From Prochlorococcus sp. AG-686-P16 (GTDB lineage Bacteria > Cyanobacteriota > Cyanobacteriia > PCC-6307 > Cyanobiaceae), in the NCBI GenBank assembly GCA_003208695.1, contig QCVY01000015.1:1-15462 (forward strand): DNA of 15,462 bases. The letters run 5' to 3'. This document shows, one piece after another, positions 6,071-14,109 of the stretch (within the stretch, counting starts at the first letter, position 1; each line of letters opens with the position of its first letter). Position numbers and translations under genes: made by a program. The notes under the pieces were generated by a model. The model did no database searches, had not been told where the DNA came from, and saw only the letters and a program-made list of their open reading frames with translations.

Positions 6071-6808
6071 TTAATTTCTTCTTCCACCACCTTGAAGTGC
6101 GATCATCAATCTTAAAATAAACACAAATAGATTTATATAAGTTAAATACATACCTAAGGCTCCAGCAAGGTATTGATCATCGTTATATCTTCTTGGCATT
6201 GTGTAAAAATCTAGGAAAGACATCGCAACGAATAAAACCGTTCCAAATCCTGCAATCATCAGCTCAAGTCCTGAACCTCCAAAAACTCCCGGAGCAAAGA
6301 ACCCCCCGATTAATTGAACAAACATAGCTATCAACAAACCAATTAAGCCAAGTCCGACAACTCCGCTAAGGGCTTGTCCAACACTATCGCTGATTCTTTG
6401 GCCTGTATAAGAAGCTATTACAAAAGTAATACCTGTAGCCAGTGCTGCTGTACCAACAGATCCAATACCAATTGTTCCAATTGCCAAAGCTACTATTCCA
6501 CTTAACGTAAATCCAGTTAATAAACTGAATCCAGTTAACAAAGGGAGAGCTTTTGTGTTATTTGCGTTGTTGGCAGCACTTGTTGCAACGAAAAATAAAA
6601 CCAATTCAGCTATCAGAGCAACAATAGAGAGAGGTTGAAATAGTGAAGGGTTTGTTGCTATCAGTGTGACGCCTGCTAATACGCCTAAAGAAGTTAAAAC
6701 CATTCCTCCACCTACATAAGGAAGAGCTTTCTGTACTACATTTGGTCCAACGATCGAACTTGTCTGAGCATCGCGAATAGCTTGATTAAAATTACTACTT
6801 GCTGGCAT
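6071..6808 (-). CDS. Bax inhibitor-1 / YccA family membrane protein
   Basis: This 245-residue integral membrane protein has seven hydrophobic segments, at about 31-51, 58-76, 87-109, 114-134, 147-170, 182-203 and 215-237. The C-terminal signature GALGMYLTYINLFVFILRLM (217-236) is the LYLDxINLFxxxLR motif of the Bax-inhibitor-1 (TMBIM/YccA) family, and VAMSFLDFYTM (194-204) matches its preceding helix. Bacterial members include the E. coli FtsH-associated YccA and the calcium-leak protein BsYetJ; which role applies here is unknown. The protein sits in the cytoplasmic or thylakoid membrane. A candidate -10, TAGAAT (reverse complement of 6832-6837), and AAGG eight bases before the ATG suggest it may also have its own promoter in the 74-bp gap after phoH. 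The terminator at 6018-6044 ends the unit. Confidence 0.88.
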   Translation of the reverse strand: MPASSNFNQAIRDAQTSSIVGPNVVQKALPYVGGGMVLTSLGVLAGVTLIATNPSLFQPLSIVALIAELVLFFVATSAANNANNTKALPLLTGFSLLTGFTLSGIVALAIGTIGIGSVGTAALATGITFVIASYTGQRISDSVGQALSGVVGLGLIGLLIAMFVQLIGGFFAPGVFGGSGLELMIAGFGTVLFVAMSFLDFYTMPRRYNDDQYLAGALGMYLTYINLFVFILRLMIALQGGGRRN

Positions 6809-6831
6809 TTTATACCTTGTTTATTATTTAT

Positions 6832-6837
6832 ATTCTA
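6832..6837 (-). promoter_or_regulatory. Candidate -10 for the Bax-inhibitor-like gene
   Basis: TAGAAT on the minus strand lies 23 bases before the ATG, in a 74-bp intergenic gap that also holds a poly-A run. The sequence 17 bases upstream (CACTGA) is only weakly like a -35. Shine-Dalgarno-like AAGG follows it at the right spacing from the ATG. Confidence 0.35.
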
Positions 6838-6882
6838 CCTAATTTTTTTTTATTTCAGTGTACGGTTCACCCAAGTAATATT

Positions 6883-7839
6883 TTATTGATAAGCCTCAAT
6901 AATTTTCTGAACTAAAGGATGTCTAACTACATCATCAACAGTTAAATAACAAAACTTAATTCCTTCAGTATTAGAGAATATTTTTGATGCTTCCACCAAA
7001 CCACTTAACTGATCATTTTTTAAATCAATTTGAGTAATATCACCATTAACGACCATCTTTGATCTTTCACCTAATCTAGTTAAAAACATTCTCATTTGAG
7101 AAGTTGTAGTATTTTGAGCTTCATCTAAAATAACTAAAGAATTATCTAATGTTCTTCCTCTCATAAATGCAAGTGGTGCTACTTCAATAATGCCTTTATC
7201 AATTAATGAATTTGTTTTATCGGTTCCAAAAATACTATTAAGAGAATCAAACAAAGGTCGTAAGTATGGATCAACTTTTTGCTGCAAATCTCCGGGGAGA
7301 AATCCTAAATTTTCTCCAGCTTCTACGGCTGGTCTAGTTAAAACAATTTTTTCAATTTTTTTCTCATTTAATAATCTGGCGGCACAAACAGTTGCTAAAA
7401 ATGTTTTACCCGTACCTGCCGGACCAATAGCGAAAGTTAAATCAAAGTTCTCTATAGACTCAGCATATTCTTTTTGTCGTATAGTCCTAGGCCTTAAATA
7501 TCTCCCTTTTTTTGAACGAACTAGAATCTTTTTCCCAAGCTCAGCATGAGAAGAAGATTCTCCCATATTTAAAGAACTTAGAGCAGCCTTAAGATCCACT
7601 TCTGGGACTTCTAATCCTTGTTCCCAAATTGGTCTGGTTAGCTCTACTAATGCAGATGCCCTTTCAAGTTTAGGAATTACTCCATTCATTTCAAGTTGTA
7701 GACCTCTAATAGTTAAGGAGACACCAGTAAGAGATTCAAATTTTTTTAAAAAAGAATTTCCAGGACCAGATAAAGCAGTAGCAGCATCCGAACTTGGCAA
7801 ATCTATAGTGAAGTGACCAGTTTTGGAAACTTCTTTCAT
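6883..7839 (-). CDS. phoH: PhoH-like ATPase
   Basis: PhoH-like P-loop ATPases are cytoplasmic proteins linked to RNA metabolism and often clustered with ybeY and era. The 318-residue sequence has Walker A GPAGTGKT (139-146), the family stretch LTRPAVEAGENLGFLPGD (167-184), Walker B VILDEAQN (236-243) and the sensor-like NGDITQID (265-272). The N-terminal ~110 residues form the usual small domain; the length is normal for the YbeZ-type subgroup. The start is an ATG 34 bp after the rpsP stop, so it is probably co-transcribed with rpsP and ffh. The ybeY partner is not adjacent. Despite the historical name, nothing here shows phosphate control. Confidence 0.95.
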   Translation of the reverse strand: MKEVSKTGHFTIDLPSSDAATALSGPGNSFLKKFESLTGVSLTIRGLQLEMNGVIPKLERASALVELTRPIWEQGLEVPEVDLKAALSSLNMGESSSHAELGKKILVRSKKGRYLRPRTIRQKEYAESIENFDLTFAIGPAGTGKTFLATVCAARLLNEKKIEKIVLTRPAVEAGENLGFLPGDLQQKVDPYLRPLFDSLNSIFGTDKTNSLIDKGIIEVAPLAFMRGRTLDNSLVILDEAQNTTTSQMRMFLTRLGERSKMVVNGDITQIDLKNDQLSGLVEASKIFSNTEGIKFCYLTVDDVVRHPLVQKIIEAYQ

Positions 7840-7873
7840 TTAGTTAATAGGTAAAAATAAATTCAACAATTTT

Positions 7874-8218
7874 TTATTTTTCAGCTTCTTTACTATCGCT
7901 TTCAGCTTCTTTACCCTTGCCCTTTTCAATCTTTTCTTTTTCTAATTTAGCCTTGCCAATAGCAATGGAAGGTCTAACTTTCTTTTCTAATAATCCACCC
8001 TTTTCCAATAAAGTTCTTACAACATCGGTAGGTTGTGCTCCCTGAGTAAGCCTGATTCTTAAAGCTTCTGTGTCAAGCCTAGTTTCTTTAGTTCTTGGAT
8101 TGTAAAAGCCTAATTCTTGAAGAGGTCTTCCATCTCTTCTGGAAGTACTATTGCATGCAACGATCCTGAAACTTGCTTCTTTTTTCTTTCCAAAGCGCTT
8201 AAGGCGCAATTTAATCAT
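7874..8218 (-). CDS. rpsP: 30S ribosomal protein S16
   Basis: S16 is a small primary 16S rRNA-binding protein needed for 30S assembly. The core (MIKLRLKRFGKKKEASFRIV, then SRRDGRPLQELGFYNPRTKE and GAQPTDVVRTLLEKGG) matches the family over about residues 1-82. The 114-residue length includes a charged C-terminal extension (KGKGKEAESDSKEAEK) of low complexity, which is commonly longer in cyanobacteria. A 12-base direct repeat (7881-7892 and 7902-7913) encodes the duplicated KEAE. It lies 54 bp downstream of ffh, as in the widespread ffh-rpsP-rimM-trmD cluster, but rimM is absent and trmD lies in the next operon. Confidence 0.98.
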   Translation of the reverse strand: MIKLRLKRFGKKKEASFRIVACNSTSRRDGRPLQELGFYNPRTKETRLDTEALRIRLTQGAQPTDVVRTLLEKGGLLEKKVRPSIAIGKAKLEKEKIEKGKGKEAESDSKEAEK

Positions 8219-8272
8219 TGTAAATTAGTACAGGTTACTTAATAATATCATTTAGAGGTGGCTATTTATAAA

Positions 8273-9679
8273 CTATAAATCCCCAAAACCTTTTTTCTTT
8301 TTATTTGATTTTTGTTTTTTAAATGATTTATTACCGTTCCCTACACCCATTCCTGGCATTCCACCCATTCCTGGCATTCCCCCATTTGACATTTGTTTCA
8401 TAAAACCTCTCATCCTTTGAAAGTCAGCAAGTACTTTATCAACATCTTTTGCTTGATATCCACTACCTTGTGCAATCCTTTGTCTTCTGGATGGTTGAGC
8501 AGCAAGGACCTCTGGTTTTTGCTTCTCTTCTAAAGTCATAGAAGAGATCATTGATTCAATTTTTTTTAATTGTTCTTCCCCATTTTTTATCATTCCATCA
8601 TCAATTTTATTCATCCCCGGTATTAATTTGATTAAACCTCCAAGAGATCCCATTCTCTTCATTAATCTCATTTGCTTAACAAAATCATTAAAGTCAAAAG
8701 TTGCCTCTTGGAGTTTCTTTTGCATGACTTCAGCATCAGCAAGCTCAACTTCTTTTTGTGCCTTTTCAACAAGTGTTAATACGTCTCCCATACCTAGGAT
8801 TCTGCTCGCCATTCTCTCAGGATGGAATGGCTGCAATGCTTCTATCTTTTCACCAGTTCCTATAAATTTTATTGGTTTTCCACTTATTTTTCTTATTGAA
8901 AGTGCAGCTCCACCTCTTGAATCGCCATCCAACTTAGTTAATATTGCCCCCGATATCCCCACTTTTTCATGAAATGACTTCGTCAAATCAGCGGCTTCTT
9001 GTCCAATCATAGAATCGACAACCAGTAAAACTTCATCAGGTTTTGTAACTTCTTTGATTCGAACCATTTCACTCATCATTGATTCATCTATTTGCAATCT
9101 TCCTGCGGTATCAACAATTAAGGTATCTACATCATTTGCGTTAGCATAATTCAAAGCATCCTTTGCTATTTCTTCAGGCTTACTGTTTTTTTCTTTTGCT
9201 GAGAAAACTTCTAAATCATACTGATCGCCAATTGTCTTAAGTTGTTCAACAGCTGCCGGTCTATAAATATCAGCTGCAACTAATAAAACCTTTTTTTCTT
9301 TTTCCTTCAAATAAAGGCCTAACTTACCCGTTGCTGTTGTTTTTCCAGCACCTTGTAAACCTGCCATCAAAATAACAGTAGGCGGGGTTTCTTTTTCGTT
9401 TAACGGGGAATTTTCAGTTCCCATAATATTTATTAATTCTTTGTTAACAACTTCTATAAATTTTTGTCCGGGATTAACACCTCTTACGACTTCTTCTCCA
9501 ATAGCTTTGTCTTTTACATCTGAAACAAATTCTTTAACCACAGATAAGCTAACATCAGCATCTAATAATGCTTTTTTAACTTGCTTTAAAGCATCATCAA
9601 TATTATTTTCGCTAATTTTGGCTTCACCTCTTAAACCTTTAACGGCGTCTTCAAAGCGTGAAGAGAGTTCATCAAACAT
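8273..9679 (-). CDS. ffh: Signal recognition particle GTPase Ffh (SRP54)
   Basis: Ffh binds signal sequences and 4.5S RNA and hands ribosomes to FtsY at the membrane. The 468-residue protein shows the N domain (about 1-90), the G domain with G1 GLQGAGKT (107-114), DTAG (190-193), TKLDGDSRGG (248-257) and the closing FIGTGEKIEALQPFHPERM (272-290), and the methionine-rich M domain (about 300-430) with the SRP-RNA-binding PSRRQRIAQGSG (396-407). The tail contains a short Gly-Met-Pro repeat (GMPGMGGMPGMG, 434-445), encoded by an 18-base tandem duplication, and ends in a lysine-rich segment. It precedes rpsP and follows zipN with 50 bp between, probably as one transcript. Confidence 0.98.
   Translation of the reverse strand: MFDELSSRFEDAVKGLRGEAKISENNIDDALKQVKKALLDADVSLSVVKEFVSDVKDKAIGEEVVRGVNPGQKFIEVVNKELINIMGTENSPLNEKETPPTVILMAGLQGAGKTTATGKLGLYLKEKEKKVLLVAADIYRPAAVEQLKTIGDQYDLEVFSAKEKNSKPEEIAKDALNYANANDVDTLIVDTAGRLQIDESMMSEMVRIKEVTKPDEVLLVVDSMIGQEAADLTKSFHEKVGISGAILTKLDGDSRGGAALSIRKISGKPIKFIGTGEKIEALQPFHPERMASRILGMGDVLTLVEKAQKEVELADAEVMQKKLQEATFDFNDFVKQMRLMKRMGSLGGLIKLIPGMNKIDDGMIKNGEEQLKKIESMISSMTLEEKQKPEVLAAQPSRRQRIAQGSGYQAKDVDKVLADFQRMRGFMKQMSNGGMPGMGGMPGMGVGNGNKSFKKQKSNKKKKGFGDL
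8346..8381. repeat. 18-base tandem repeat inside ffh
   Basis: Two copies of CCCATTCCTGGCATTCCA (8346-8363 and 8364-8381) differ only at the last base. They encode the Gly-Met-Pro repeat near the Ffh C-terminus; the unit is a multiple of three, so copy-number change would keep the frame. Confidence 0.85.
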
Positions 9680-9729
9680 TATTTATACTTAATTTCTTTA
9701 AACATTATAGATGATCCTAAAAGCTAATC

Positions 9730-11838
9730 CTAAACACCACTTATGTAGTCAACTAATTTCCAAGAGTTATTTGAGAAACCTAAAATATATTTAACTTTCA
9801 AAAAAGGAGTAATTGTTGTTTCATTTATCAATTCTCCATCTATTTTCAATATTTTTTCTGTATATTTCAAATCAACTGATACTGATATTCTAGATGCCGT
9901 TTGAGTTAAAAGTACAATGTTTTCAATATTGGTATTGATATTTTTGTAGATACCTTTTTCAATATCAAGTTGTCTTTCCTTCGTTAATCTATTAATCAAA
10001 TCACTTTGAACTATCTTTGATAAATTAATTTCACTTGTTCCTGCTAGAAATTTGCTTTTGTTTACAAGCCATGTCTTAATTAAATATTCAATTTGTTCTA
10101 AGGAGGGAGAAGCCGTTCTTATTTCTCCTCCTGAGAAAGAAATTCTTTCTGTAGTTTCTGAGAGAATAATTTTTGAGTCATCTAGCACTTTTTTTTTATC
10201 GTCTTGATTTAAAACTTCATTAAAAACATTCTTATTTTCATTTATGGATAATGAGTTATCAATTATTTCTTTTTCCTGCAGTGGTTTTTTGAAATTATTT
10301 CTTATAAGTCCTACACCTAGTCCAAAAGCAAATAAAATCAAAAAAACATAAAGGTATGATAGGTAGGGAGATTTATTAAATATTCTATAGTTCTCTAACG
10401 CTTCTCCAAATAAAAATTTTAATTCGGCAATTTTTTCTATTGAGTACTTATATAACTCCATTGATTTATTTTTAATAATCTCATCTGTATAAATATTTTC
10501 TTCAATAACCTCTTGACCATCTTCTCTTACTCCTCCAGGCAAAGGTAATCGGCCTTCTTCAAAATTATTTGAATTGAAATCAGGATCCGTATTTAAATCT
10601 TTTGGAGATTCCTGAGCTTTCAAATTTGGCTGATTTTGAAGCCCAGAATTAAATACAGTTCTATTTGATTTTTTTTCTATTTGCTCAATAAATTCTTGGA
10701 TTTCTTTATCTTCAAACCAAGACTCTAAATCGATTTCTTTTAAATCAATATCCCGATAACCAACCAAAACATCATTTTCTAACCAATTTTTACAAAAAAT
10801 ACATATTGCTTCTAATTTTTCACCAGGATAATTATTTAACCAATCTCTTAACTTTTCATCAGAACTACTTAAAAACCTTGCTGAGGATTGCTCAACATCT
10901 GCTAAAAGCAAATCTAAGCAACCTATTAATGGCATGGAGTCAAGTCCTGATAAATTTAGTTTTTTTAATATTTTTCGAGCTTCGAATAATTTTGCAGGTT
11001 TTCTTCTCACAAAACCAATTGCTGTTAAAGATAAAAAAGCTAAAAATCCAGCTTCACTCGAACCTTTTTTTTGTAATTCTAAAAATAAATCTAATTGGTC
11101 CTGAACAGTCAGGAACGGCTTTATTTGTTGAAAGAAAGATTCAAATTCTTGCTGATTTAGACAATCATTGTATTCAGATTTATTTTTCCCTTCTAATCCA
11201 CCTCTTTTGATTATTAAATTTTCCAGCATACTTAAACCTTTTTTATGCGACTCATATTCATTTAAGTCTCTACTCAACAAATCAAGAATTCGATACGGAA
11301 GAAGTGACACTAAGTCCTCCTCAAGAGTTTTCCGTAATTCCCCTAGCTTGCCCATTCTTTGAAGAAGCTGTATACCTTCTTGTAAAAAATCTGCAGCATT
11401 TGAATAGGATCTTTTATCTTGCTCTTGTATTGCAGAATCTCTAGATGTCAAAGCAGCTAACAACGTAAGATCAGCTTCTCTACTGCTACCCAAAGCAGGA
11501 GTTTGTGGGGGTTGCAATGCTTTTCTTGTTATTTTGAAGGCTTCTTTAGAAGAGCCAGATTCCCAAAGGAGAATTAATCCTGCAACCTCTCTGTTGGAAG
11601 ATAAATCTAAACCTGATGCTCCATTTAGTAATAAATTTTCGTAATCTCTTCGACTATCTGGATCTGTAAGCAAATCTGCAGTAAGGCGAAGCAATTCCGA
11701 TCTTTGAGTTAAAACCTCGTATGTGAATCCTTCATCAGGAGTTTTATCCAAGCGCAATTGGAAAGCCCTTAATATTTCCTCAGATGTTGCTGAGGGGCTT
11801 ACACCTATTAAACGAAAGTGGTCTAATGGAAGTTCCAA
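9730..11838 (-). CDS. zipN: Cell division protein ZipN/Ftn2 (ARC6 homologue)
   Basis: ZipN is the cyanobacterial membrane protein that tethers FtsZ and organises the divisome; the plastid homologue is ARC6. The 702-residue sequence shows the family layout: an N-terminal J-like domain (about 1-72, LPLDHFRLIGVSPSATSEEI) that lacks the HPD triad of true DnaJ proteins, a long helical cytoplasmic region (85-395), an acidic linker (400-450), one transmembrane segment (491-512) and a C-terminal extracytoplasmic IMS-type domain (about 578-700, from EQIEYLIKTWLVNKSKFLAG to NNSWKLVDYISGV). The chosen start is TTG (11836-11838): an in-frame TAG lies four codons upstream, the next Met would remove the J-like domain, and AGGA sits seven bases before the TTG. 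It is the first gene of the leftward run and divergent from pdhA. Confidence 0.92.
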   Translation of the reverse strand: MELPLDHFRLIGVSPSATSEEILRAFQLRLDKTPDEGFTYEVLTQRSELLRLTADLLTDPDSRRDYENLLLNGASGLDLSSNREVAGLILLWESGSSKEAFKITRKALQPPQTPALGSSREADLTLLAALTSRDSAIQEQDKRSYSNAADFLQEGIQLLQRMGKLGELRKTLEEDLVSLLPYRILDLLSRDLNEYESHKKGLSMLENLIIKRGGLEGKNKSEYNDCLNQQEFESFFQQIKPFLTVQDQLDLFLELQKKGSSEAGFLAFLSLTAIGFVRRKPAKLFEARKILKKLNLSGLDSMPLIGCLDLLLADVEQSSARFLSSSDEKLRDWLNNYPGEKLEAICIFCKNWLENDVLVGYRDIDLKEIDLESWFEDKEIQEFIEQIEKKSNRTVFNSGLQNQPNLKAQESPKDLNTDPDFNSNNFEEGRLPLPGGVREDGQEVIEENIYTDEIIKNKSMELYKYSIEKIAELKFLFGEALENYRIFNKSPYLSYLYVFLILFAFGLGVGLIRNNFKKPLQEKEIIDNSLSINENKNVFNEVLNQDDKKKVLDDSKIILSETTERISFSGGEIRTASPSLEQIEYLIKTWLVNKSKFLAGTSEINLSKIVQSDLINRLTKERQLDIEKGIYKNINTNIENIVLLTQTASRISVSVDLKYTEKILKIDGELINETTITPFLKVKYILGFSNNSWKLVDYISGV

Positions 11839-11987
11839 ACAAATATCCTATTGAAAATCCTTTAAATGAATTTTATCAATTTATATTTTTTTTTCATAAG
11901 GTCTTGGAGAGTTATTAAAAAAAAACGTGAAAATCGTCCATTGAAGCTTAGAATGTTAACAAATCAAAACTTCATTAAGGTATTTTC
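11839..11987. promoter_or_regulatory. Divergent promoter region between zipN and pdhA
   Basis: This 149-bp gap separates two divergent genes that both start with TTG. Rightward, TAGAAT (11949-11954) is a reasonable -10 for pdhA, followed by TAAGG (11976-11980) as ribosome binding site. Leftward, TATAAA (reverse complement of 11880-11885) is a possible -10 for zipN, with AGGA before its TTG. No clear -35 hexamer is seen for either, and there is no obvious operator. A 10-base A run occupies 11916-11925. Confidence 0.4.
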
Positions 11988-13025
11988 TTGGAAACACACG
12001 TAGAGAGAATTTCAAATCTTCAGGACTTTAAAAAAGCGAAGTTAGATCGTGAAACAGGATTATTTCTCTATGAAGATATGACGCTTGGCAGAAGATTTGA
12101 AGATAAATGTGCTGAGATGTACTACAGAGGCAAGATGTTTGGATTCGTACATCTTTATAACGGCCAAGAAGCAATCAGCACTGGTGTGATAGGTGCAATG
12201 AAAAGAAAACATGACTGGTTTTGCAGTACCTATCGCGACCATGTTCATGCGCTTAGTGCAGGTGTTCCATCTTTTGAAGTGATGAGTGAATTATTTGGTA
12301 AAGCAACAGGATGTAGTAAAGGCAGAGGAGGTTCTATGCATTTATTCTCAAAAGAGCATCATCTATTAGGAGGATATGCTTTTATTGGAGAGGGTATTCC
12401 AGTTGCCTTGGGATCAGCTTTTTCAAGTAAATACAAAAAAGAAGTTGCTGGTGACAATCAAAGTGACTCCGTAACAGCTGCTTTCTTTGGAGATGGGACT
12501 TGTAATAATGGACAATTCTTTGAATGTTTGAATATGGCTCAATTATGGAAATTACCAATAATTTTTGTAGTTGAAAATAATAAATGGGCTATTGGAATGG
12601 CTCATGACAGAGCTACAAGCAACCCAGAAATATGGAGAAAAGCATCAGCTTTCGGGATGCATGGTGAAGAAGTTGATGGAATGGATGTATTAGCTGTAAG
12701 GGGAGCTGCTCAAAGGGCTGTTGAAAGAGCAAGAGCTGGAGAGGGTCCAACTTTGCTAGAGTGCTTAACTTACAGATTCAGAGGGCATTCTTTAGCTGAT
12801 CCAGACGAATTAAGAGCTGAACAAGAAAAAGAATTCTGGGCCAAAAGAGATCCTATTAAAAAATTAGCTAATCAAATGGTAGAAGGGAATTTTGCTAAAG
12901 AAGAGGAATTAAAAAATATAGAAAAGAAAATAGATTTAGAAATCTCTGAATCTGTTAAAAATGCTTTAGATGCTCCAGAACCGCCTTCTAACGAATTAAC
13001 TAAATATATTTGGGCTGAAGATTAA
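11988..13025 (+). CDS. pdhA: Pyruvate dehydrogenase E1 component, alpha subunit
   Basis: With the beta subunit this forms thiamine-diphosphate-dependent E1 of the pyruvate dehydrogenase complex, which converts pyruvate to acetyl-CoA. The 345-residue sequence has DMTLGRRFEDKCAEMYYRGK (30-49), STYRDHVHAL (80-89), the TPP motif starting GDGTCNNG (168-175) and closing ENN (196-198), and YRFRGHSLADPDELR (262-276), which contains the loop that is phosphorylated in mitochondrial homologues. The start is TTG: an in-frame TAA lies 9 bases upstream, TAAGG (11976-11980) is well spaced, and the next ATG (residue 31) would cut into the conserved domain. The E1 beta gene is not adjacent, as is usual in cyanobacteria. 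Its stop is one base from the stop of the convergent sigma factor gene. Confidence 0.97.
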   Translation: METHVERISNLQDFKKAKLDRETGLFLYEDMTLGRRFEDKCAEMYYRGKMFGFVHLYNGQEAISTGVIGAMKRKHDWFCSTYRDHVHALSAGVPSFEVMSELFGKATGCSKGRGGSMHLFSKEHHLLGGYAFIGEGIPVALGSAFSSKYKKEVAGDNQSDSVTAAFFGDGTCNNGQFFECLNMAQLWKLPIIFVVENNKWAIGMAHDRATSNPEIWRKASAFGMHGEEVDGMDVLAVRGAAQRAVERARAGEGPTLLECLTYRFRGHSLADPDELRAEQEKEFWAKRDPIKKLANQMVEGNFAKEEELKNIEKKIDLEISESVKNALDAPEPPSNELTKYIWAED

Positions 13026-13026
13026 A

Positions 13027-13968
13027 TCAAATGCCACTTGGTAATTTTCTGGTTAAATTTCTTAGTTTTCTAAGAGCCTTTAGTTCCACCTGTCTTACTC
13101 TTTCTCTTGAGACTTCTAATAATCTGCCTATTTCTGCTAAGGTATGTCTCTCATTTCCATCTAAACCGAATCTTAACTTCAGAACATGTTGTTCTTGTTC
13201 GCTTAAATGACTTAACCACTTTCCTAGCTGCTCTTGATGCATTTTTTGCTCAACTTGGTCTAGGGGCTCTTCATTATTACTATCTGCAATAAGATCACCT
13301 AAGAAACTCCTGCCATCATCTCCATTAACAGGTGCGTCCAAACTACTTGTAGATAGAGCTTGCCTTAATACAGAATCAAGTTCCTCTACATCTATCTCCA
13401 TTTCTTCCGCAATTTCAATTCTACTTGGCATTGCTCCAAGTTTATGAGCTAATTCTCTACTTATTTTTCTAATAGTGGCAAGTCTCTCACTTAAATGAAC
13501 GGGTAAACGAATAGTTCTTGATTGGCAGGCAATAGCTCTTGTCATACTTTGGCGAATCCACCAAAAAGCATATGTAGAAAACTTATATCCTCTTGTAGGA
13601 TCAAACTTTTCAACTGCTCTCTCTAAACCCAACGAACCTTCTTGAACAAGATCTAAGAGTTCTAATCCTTTACCTTGATATTTTTTTGCAACGCTGACTA
13701 CTAACCTTAAATTAGCTTTCATCATTCTCTCTTTTGCCCTTCTTCCAATTTTTATTGTTCTTTTATCTTGCGGACAAAATTCCTTTGTTTTTTCATTTAG
13801 TTGACCGTCTTCAGTAAGAACCATCATTTTTTGAACTTGGTTACCCAATTCAATTTCTTCAGCAGGAGTTAATAACGGAACTCTACCTATATTAGATAAA
13901 TACCAACTAATAGGATCATTGCCTCTTCTTTTTTGAGGTTCAGTTGATGCTGATGCTGATGATGACAT
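13027..13968 (-). CDS. Group 2 (non-essential type) sigma-70 factor
   Basis: This is a 313-residue primary-like sigma factor of the cyanobacterial group 2 (SigB-SigE type), which directs RNA polymerase to consensus-like promoters under particular conditions. Region 1.1 is absent; region 1.2 starts at DPISWYLSNIGRVPLL (18-33). Region 2 contains RLVVSVAKKYQGKGLELLDLVQEG (88-111) and the -10-recognising YKFSTYAFWWIRQSMTRAI (128-146). Region 3 covers about 155-240. Region 4.2 has TLAEIGRLLEVSRERVRQVE (276-295), the -35-binding helix-turn-helix. An N-terminal SSSASAST tail is low complexity. No autoregulatory anti-sigma gene is adjacent. The 141-bp upstream gap carries repeated AGGTAT elements. 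The exact Sig letter cannot be fixed without an alignment. Confidence 0.95.
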   Translation of the reverse strand: MSSSASASTEPQKRRGNDPISWYLSNIGRVPLLTPAEEIELGNQVQKMMVLTEDGQLNEKTKEFCPQDKRTIKIGRRAKERMMKANLRLVVSVAKKYQGKGLELLDLVQEGSLGLERAVEKFDPTRGYKFSTYAFWWIRQSMTRAIACQSRTIRLPVHLSERLATIRKISRELAHKLGAMPSRIEIAEEMEIDVEELDSVLRQALSTSSLDAPVNGDDGRSFLGDLIADSNNEEPLDQVEQKMHQEQLGKWLSHLSEQEQHVLKLRFGLDGNERHTLAEIGRLLEVSRERVRQVELKALRKLRNLTRKLPSGI

Positions 13969-13984
13969 TATTAAACCTAAATTG

Positions 13985-14055
13985 AGGTATTAAAACTTTC
14001 CTATACTTTTAAGGAAATACACGATTACTTAATACCTGCTTCAGATTTCAGGTAT
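13985..14055. repeat. Three AGGTAT elements in inverted and direct arrangement upstream of the sigma factor gene
   Basis: AGGTATTAA (13985-13993) has a perfect 9-base inverted copy, TTAATACCT (14029-14037). The second copy also forms an inverted pair, ATACCTG (14032-14038) with CAGGTAT (14049-14055), separated by 10 bases. All three lie between the sigma start codon at 13968 and the end of the upstream gene at 14110. The spacing would suit a repressor or activator site, or a small RNA hairpin in the leader; there is no independent support for any of these. Confidence 0.4.
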
Positions 14056-14109
14056 AAATTGTGTAGTTATGTGTTTAAAACTATAAAAAACGCCTTATAA
14101 TTGTTTCTT

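Noticed and set aside
7190..7549. Opposite-strand open frames within phoH, ffh, zipN, era and the sigma factor gene
   Set aside because: They lie wholly inside well-supported genes and their translations are low-complexity or lack family features; they are frame shadows.
7881..7913. A 12-base direct repeat in the rpsP tail as a mobile or regulatory element
   Set aside because: It simply encodes a repeated KEAE in a charged low-complexity tail.
11953..12003. A 16-codon ORF overlapping the pdhA TTG, as a possible leader peptide
   Set aside because: Its ATG lies inside the likely -10 box, upstream of the expected transcription start, and it has no ribosome binding site.
13018..13045. A stem-loop around the pdhA stop as a shared terminator
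   Set aside because: The best pairing needs a bulge and a two-base loop and has no U tract.
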